DNA from: an uncultured Solobacterium sp.
GTDB taxonomy: Bacteria; Bacillota_I; Bacilli_A; Erysipelotrichales; Erysipelotrichaceae
Length of the DNA: 11,684 nt
Direction of reading: 5' to 3'
NCBI GenBank assembly: GCA_937910655.1
Contig: CALEMV010000189.1
Location: 1-11,684 of the forward strand
Positions 8,267-11,684 of this stretch are shown here, piece by piece. Position numbers and translations under genes: made by a program. A model generated the notes under the pieces. That model saw only the letters and a program-made list of their open reading frames with translations, searched no databases and was not told the DNA's origin. The number at the start of each line of letters is the position of its first letter. Position 1 is the first letter of the stretch.

Positions 8267-9727
8267 ATGAATAAGAGTCATAACAAGAGAAATATAATCA
8301 TTATCATTTCTATGTTATTGATGTTTGGTATGCGTTTTGTGCCTGCATTACCTGGTTTATCTGCATCTGGTATGCAGGTATTAGGAATCTTTGCAGGAAC
8401 TTTATTATTGTGGTTAACGATTGCGATTGATTGGCCATCAATTCTATTAATAGGTGCACTTGCATTTGTGCCTGAATTAAAGATTGGTACAATCTTATCT
8501 GGTGCGTATGGTGGAACGATTGTTGTATTCTTGATGTTTACCTTTGTGGTAACATATGCATTATCGAAGACTTCCTATATCAAGAGAATAGCATTACTAT
8601 TTATTAATTCTAATCTTGCGATGAAAGGTCCTTGGATGTTTATTGCATTATATTTTGCAAGTATTCTTGTGATAGGCAGTTTTATTTCACCTACGGTGTT
8701 ATTCTTTGTATACCTTCCAATCTTGGAAGAAATCTATGTTTTATTAAAACTGAAGAAAGGTGATAAGTTTGCGTCTGTATTAATGATGGGAACAGTCATT
8801 ATGTGCGGAATCTCATCTGGTATGACACCGATTGCGCATGTATTTCCTGTGATAGCCATGAATGCATATACGGAGTTATATGGAAATGTGATTCATTATG
8901 GCAGTTATATGCTTGCGGCAATCCCGGTTGGTATCTTAACGGCACTAGTTACACTATTAGTTTTCCGATATATGATTAAACCAGATACTTCAGCATTTGT
9001 AAATTACGAAAAAAAGAAGATTCATGTGGAACAGGAAAAAACAACACGTGCTGAAAATCTTGTGCTTGCGGTATTCATTCTTGTTGTATGCATGTGGGTT
9101 TTACCGAACCTATGCATGCATATCATTAAGGAAGGATGTATCTATGTTTGTCTCAAGTATTTAGATAAGTTAGGTACGGCTTTTCCACCTTTAGTGGGGG
9201 TTGTTCTACTATCGATTATGACGGATGAAGGAAAGCCTTTATTGAACTTTGGTGAAGCAATGAGCAAGGGAGTATCTTGGCCTTCACTGATTATGTGTGC
9301 TGGTACTACTGCGCTTGGTGCAGCTATTACCAATGGTGATATTGGTGTTACTGCATGGATATCTGCAGGATTATCTCCGATTACATCGCATTTACCTGTG
9401 ATGATCATGGTGTTGATTTTTATTCTTTGGGCTGCTATTCAAACAAATTTATCAAGCAATATGGTAACTGCTACAGTTGTTTCTGCCGCTGCCCTTGCGG
9501 TTACTGCAAATATCACTACGGTGAATGTAGCGGCGCTAATTGTAAACATTGGAATGATGTCTGCATTTGCGTTTGCGACACCTCCAGCGATGCCTTGTGT
9601 AGCAATTGCGGTGTCGAGTGGTTGGACAAACACAAAGCAGATGATGGTATATGGATTTATGATTATGGTTGTAGCGGTAGTGATCTCTACGCTTATTGGT
9701 TATCCAATTGCGGCAGCGTTACTATAA
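8267..9727 (+). CDS. SLC13/DASS-type anion permease, substrate unknown
   Basis: This 486-residue polytopic membrane protein has about 11-12 hydrophobic segments. It resembles the SLC13/DASS (divalent anion:Na+ symporter) side of the ion transporter superfamily: an N-terminal helix, then a segment with GIFAGTLLLWLTIAIDWPS (40-58), and two pseudo-repeat halves. The second half carries QTNLSSNMVTAT (392-403) where the family has its second Ser-Asn-Thr substrate loop. The matching first-half loop reads ISPTV, with Ser141-Pro142-Thr143 where the family has SNT. Both sites depart from the classic SNT motif, so dicarboxylate specificity and Na+ coupling cannot be assumed. The start at 8267 is chosen from GGGGAG upstream; the frame remains open to a TTG at 8156, but that extension would run through the tuf terminator. 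It is probably a single-gene transcript, and no obvious terminator follows. Confidence 0.75.
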   Translation: MNKSHNKRNIIIIISMLLMFGMRFVPALPGLSASGMQVLGIFAGTLLLWLTIAIDWPSILLIGALAFVPELKIGTILSGAYGGTIVVFLMFTFVVTYALSKTSYIKRIALLFINSNLAMKGPWMFIALYFASILVIGSFISPTVLFFVYLPILEEIYVLLKLKKGDKFASVLMMGTVIMCGISSGMTPIAHVFPVIAMNAYTELYGNVIHYGSYMLAAIPVGILTALVTLLVFRYMIKPDTSAFVNYEKKKIHVEQEKTTRAENLVLAVFILVVCMWVLPNLCMHIIKEGCIYVCLKYLDKLGTAFPPLVGVVLLSIMTDEGKPLLNFGEAMSKGVSWPSLIMCAGTTALGAAITNGDIGVTAWISAGLSPITSHLPVMIMVLIFILWAAIQTNLSSNMVTATVVSAAALAVTANITTVNVAALIVNIGMMSAFAFATPPAMPCVAIAVSSGWTNTKQMMVYGFMIMVVAVVISTLIGYPIAAALL

Positions 9728-9853
9728 ATTGATTAAAACAACTAAAATGCTGGTGGGTAGATAATGGAAGTTAATAAAATCTTAAAAAAGTCTGTGTATG
9801 AATCTTACACATTGTCACTTAAAATTGATATGTGCAACAAAACATTTTTTGTT
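9728..9853. other. Non-coding gap after the permease
   Basis: This is the first part of a 287-base intergenic region. It contains a weak 6-bp inverted repeat, TGTGTA and TACACA, near 9793-9816. It also has an A-rich/T-rich pair, AAAACA (9839-9844) with TGTTTT (9850-9855), that could form a weak terminator for the permease. A 35-codon open frame (9764-9871) is present but poorly supported. Nothing else was recognised. Confidence 0.35.
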
Positions 9854-9875
9854 TTTGAATACATCCTTTGAATAC
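9854..9875 (+). promoter_or_regulatory. Tandem 9-bp direct repeat overlapping a -35 element
   Basis: TTTGAATAC occurs twice, at 9854-9862 and 9867-9875, separated by ATCC, giving a 13-base period. The second copy contains the proposed -35 (TTGAAT, 9868-9873) of the second surface gene. Tandem half-sites at this position are typical of response-regulator or activator binding. The exact repeat is seen; the operator role is inferred. Confidence 0.4.
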
Positions 9876-9895
9876 GGAATAGTGCTAGATAAAAT
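9868..9895 (+). promoter_or_regulatory. Promoter of the second surface protein gene
   Basis: TTGAAT (9868-9873), a 16-base spacer and TAAAAT (9890-9895; 5 of 6 to consensus) form a reasonable sigma-A-type promoter. Transcription would start near 9902 and give a leader of about 113 bases. The -35 matches at four positions, so an activator at the overlapping direct repeat is plausible. Confidence 0.5.
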
Positions 9896-9901
9896 CAGTT
9901 A

Positions 9902-10007
9902 AAATAGTAAGCAAATCCACGCTGCCAAGTAGCGTTGCTGGTGGATATCACAATTTCTAGCAATGATTTCGTACAAAGTTAAACGCTGCAGAAATCATTG
10001 AAAGGGG
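9902..10007 (+). promoter_or_regulatory. Structured 5' leader with competing pairings before the second surface gene
   Basis: Hairpin A pairs ACGCT (9919-9923) with AGCGT (9931-9935), flanked by ATCC (9915-9918) and GGAT (9943-9946). Hairpin B is a perfect 10-bp stem, CAATGATTTC (9961-9970) with GAAATCATTG (9991-10000), ending just before the GGGG ribosome binding site (10004-10007). The loop of B contains AACGCT (9982-9987), which is complementary to AGCGTT (9931-9936) in A. That pairing would form a pseudoknot and would disrupt hairpin A. This resembles a cis-acting riboregulator, but I cannot assign a riboswitch class. Confidence 0.45.
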
Positions 10008-10014
10008 AAAAACT

Positions 10015-11684
10015 ATGAATAGTAATCATCGTCTTATAAAGGGAATGCAGAGGCTATTTACGTTTCTATTATCATTTGTGATTGTAATCGCCGGTTTTAT
10101 TCCTGGAAAAGCTGTTGTTTGGGCTGAGAATACAACCGGTTTTCAATTTAATAAAGTGATTGTGAAAGATTCATCTACTGGTGTACAGGTTGCAGATTTA
10201 TTAAATGGAGATATTCCAGAACTAAAAACAGGTGTAATTTACTCGTTGGATGTTGAATATGCAGTTCCATCGTCCTTACAGTTTTCAAATACCTATTTCC
10301 ATTTAAATCTTGGTAATGGAGCTTATATTACAACACTTCCTGGTTCCACATTTACAGAAGGACCAATTACTGCGACTGGATTCGAGGAGCTTGTAAAAAC
10401 ACCAACCGGTACAGGCACTTCTCCATATGGATATCCAACGGTAGGGTCTGCACAGGCAAGAAATGGTGAATTAATCTATAAGACAAAGACTTCCTTGACC
10501 AATGTAGCTTCTGCTGGTGAAATTAGTTTTAGTATTGATAGTGCATATCTAAACCAAGATTCAAACCAAATTCTTACGAATTTAATTCAGGTGAGTTTAA
10601 GTACGGATGCGACTCCAACGGTAGATGCACGTTCTTTTAATGCAAAGTCTACAGAAGAATTTAGATATAATTTCTGGACGGATCAATCAACGGAGACGAT
10701 TAATAAAGGTGATACTACAATTTCATTGATGGCCTCAATTACGGGTGGTAAATCATTGACAGAGGCAGGTAGTAAGACAACTGTTGAAATTGAGTATCCG
10801 AGTGATATTGAATTAGTTTCCCTTGAAGAGACACAACTCTATCATAGAAATGGAACTGTTGTATCTACAACGGAGAGTGGTGGTATTAAGACTACGAAAC
10901 TAGAATGGGATGAGCCAGGTTCTTATTCTGGAACTCCTGTATTTAAGCCACATGTTAAGGTCCCTGCAAGTTCTACTCGTGCAAGTGGATCTACCTTTAA
11001 TATTGTTTTAAGGAATTTTAAGAAGACTATTTGGGATGATACACCAAATGTTGATCGTACATCTAGTAATGTTTCTACAATGATCGTTAAGATGATTGAT
11101 GGAGTTGATCCAGAACAGGTAACATCGCATGCCTTAACAGATACAGCAGTTAACTGGGCTTATCAAAAATATGATACTTATAACGTACGTTTAGGTTCTA
11201 TGTTGATTAAAAATGAACTGATAACTCCAACAAAACCAAAGACAATTGAAATGACGATTGATGAGACAGATACTGCTATCATCCGTGGGGTAACAATTCC
11301 GTATCATACTGATATGGTGTATGGAAATATCTATTGGACATCTGCTAGTGGTGCTAGCGGTGTAGCTAGTTCAAGTATCTTACAGAAGTCTAATGTTTCT
11401 GCGCTAATTACAAATACTGCACTAGGCTTAGATATCAATGATTCTATCAAGTCTATTAAGGTTGATTTGGGACCAATTCCAGCACAGTATGATGGTGTTC
11501 GTCCACAACGTGACCTATTAGATACATGGAATCCAAATAATAAATTTATTAGTGATGGTGAATACTATGGTTGGTCTTATATTCCAAACGGCGTGTACGG
11601 TAGCTGGAAAGTAGGCACAAACGCAGACGTTAAGACAACTGTTAAATTTTATACAACAGGCACAACACCAACCGCAGGTGATAC
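10015..11684 (+). CDS. Secreted surface protein, N-terminal part (cut by window end)
   Basis: The frame is open from the ATG at 10015 to the last base: 556 complete codons and two extra bases, with no stop. GGGG (10004-10007) lies seven bases before the ATG. Residues 1-37 are a signal peptide: a basic start with R6, K9 and R13, a hydrophobic core at 14-29, and likely cleavage after VWA. The mature part visible is Thr/Ser/Asn-rich and beta-strand-like, has no cysteine, and contains no membrane segment. It looks like stacked Ig-like or adhesin domains, for example GVIYSLDVEYAVPSS near 72-86. I cannot assign a specific domain family. A C-terminal sorting signal is expected but lies beyond the window. 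The signal peptide and absence of cysteine parallel the first surface protein, but no clear sequence repeat is shared. Confidence 0.85.
   Translation, partial: MNSNHRLIKGMQRLFTFLLSFVIVIAGFIPGKAVVWAENTTGFQFNKVIVKDSSTGVQVADLLNGDIPELKTGVIYSLDVEYAVPSSLQFSNTYFHLNLGNGAYITTLPGSTFTEGPITATGFEELVKTPTGTGTSPYGYPTVGSAQARNGELIYKTKTSLTNVASAGEISFSIDSAYLNQDSNQILTNLIQVSLSTDATPTVDARSFNAKSTEEFRYNFWTDQSTETINKGDTTISLMASITGGKSLTEAGSKTTVEIEYPSDIELVSLEETQLYHRNGTVVSTTESGGIKTTKLEWDEPGSYSGTPVFKPHVKVPASSTRASGSTFNIVLRNFKKTIWDDTPNVDRTSSNVSTMIVKMIDGVDPEQVTSHALTDTAVNWAYQKYDTYNVRLGSMLIKNELITPTKPKTIEMTIDETDTAIIRGVTIPYHTDMVYGNIYWTSASGASGVASSSILQKSNVSALITNTALGLDINDSIKSIKVDLGPIPAQYDGVRPQRDLLDTWNPNNKFISDGEYYGWSYIPNGVYGSWKVGTNADVKTTVKFYTTGTTPTAGD

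Noticed and set aside
9355..9732. Cysteine-rich 125-residue open frame overlapping the permease in another frame
   Set aside because: It lies within the permease coding region, whose frame has clear membrane segments and a family motif. The high cysteine count is an out-of-frame artefact, and there is no good ribosome binding site.
9764..9871. 35-codon open frame (MEVNKILKKS...) between the permease and the second surface gene
   Set aside because: Its only ribosome binding site candidate is a weak GGTGGG. It overlaps the proposed promoter and direct repeat, and the sequence resembles no family I know. A conserved homologue or ribosome profiling signal would change this view.
9961..10000. 10-bp inverted repeat as ends of an invertible phase-variable promoter
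   Set aside because: The enclosed segment is only 20 bases and holds no promoter. No recombinase gene is visible. A leader hairpin fits better.
9902..10007. Assignment of the leader as a c-di-GMP riboswitch because it precedes an adhesin gene
   Set aside because: The conserved GEMM-I core pieces and the c-di-GMP-II core are not recognisable. Only the gene context fits, which is not enough.

Overview
The window looks like a low-GC Firmicutes chromosome, possibly the Erysipelotrichia lineage. The evidence is the Bacillus-like S12, S7, EF-G and EF-Tu sequences, the strong GGAGG-type ribosome binding sites, the AT-rich codon choice and the LPXTG-type Gram-positive surface proteins. The genus cannot be fixed from this sequence alone.

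Layout from left to right: (1) 56-2599 (+) is a complete sortase-anchored surface protein with a signal peptide, an adhesin-like N-terminal half, one CnaB/SpaA-like domain, two FctA-like pilin isopeptide domains and a TPKTG sorting signal. (2) 2600-2682 is a convergent gap holding two strong hairpins. (3) 2677-3567 (-) encodes a zinc-ribbon protein of unknown function. (4) 3568-3868 is a divergent region with a near-consensus promoter and a foldable leader. (5) 3869-8146 (+) is the str operon, rpsL-rpsG-fusA-tuf, with a possible internal tuf promoter and a textbook terminator after tuf. (6) 8267-9727 (+) encodes a membrane permease of the SLC13/DASS type. (7) 9728-10014 is a regulatory gap with a tandem repeat, a promoter and a leader that can fold in competing ways. 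(8) 10015 to the window end (+) is the first 556 codons of a second secreted surface protein, cut by the window edge.

Functionally, the centre is core translation machinery: two 30S proteins that contact the decoding region and mRNA path, and the two main elongation GTPases. Genes facing the cell surface lie on either side. rpoB/rpoC, which often precede this operon in Firmicutes, are not directly upstream here. No sortase, transposase, integrase, CRISPR array, tRNA or rRNA was seen. The least explained parts are the two structured 5' leaders (before rpsL and before the second surface gene) and the zinc-ribbon protein. None matches a regulatory RNA class or function that I can name with confidence.
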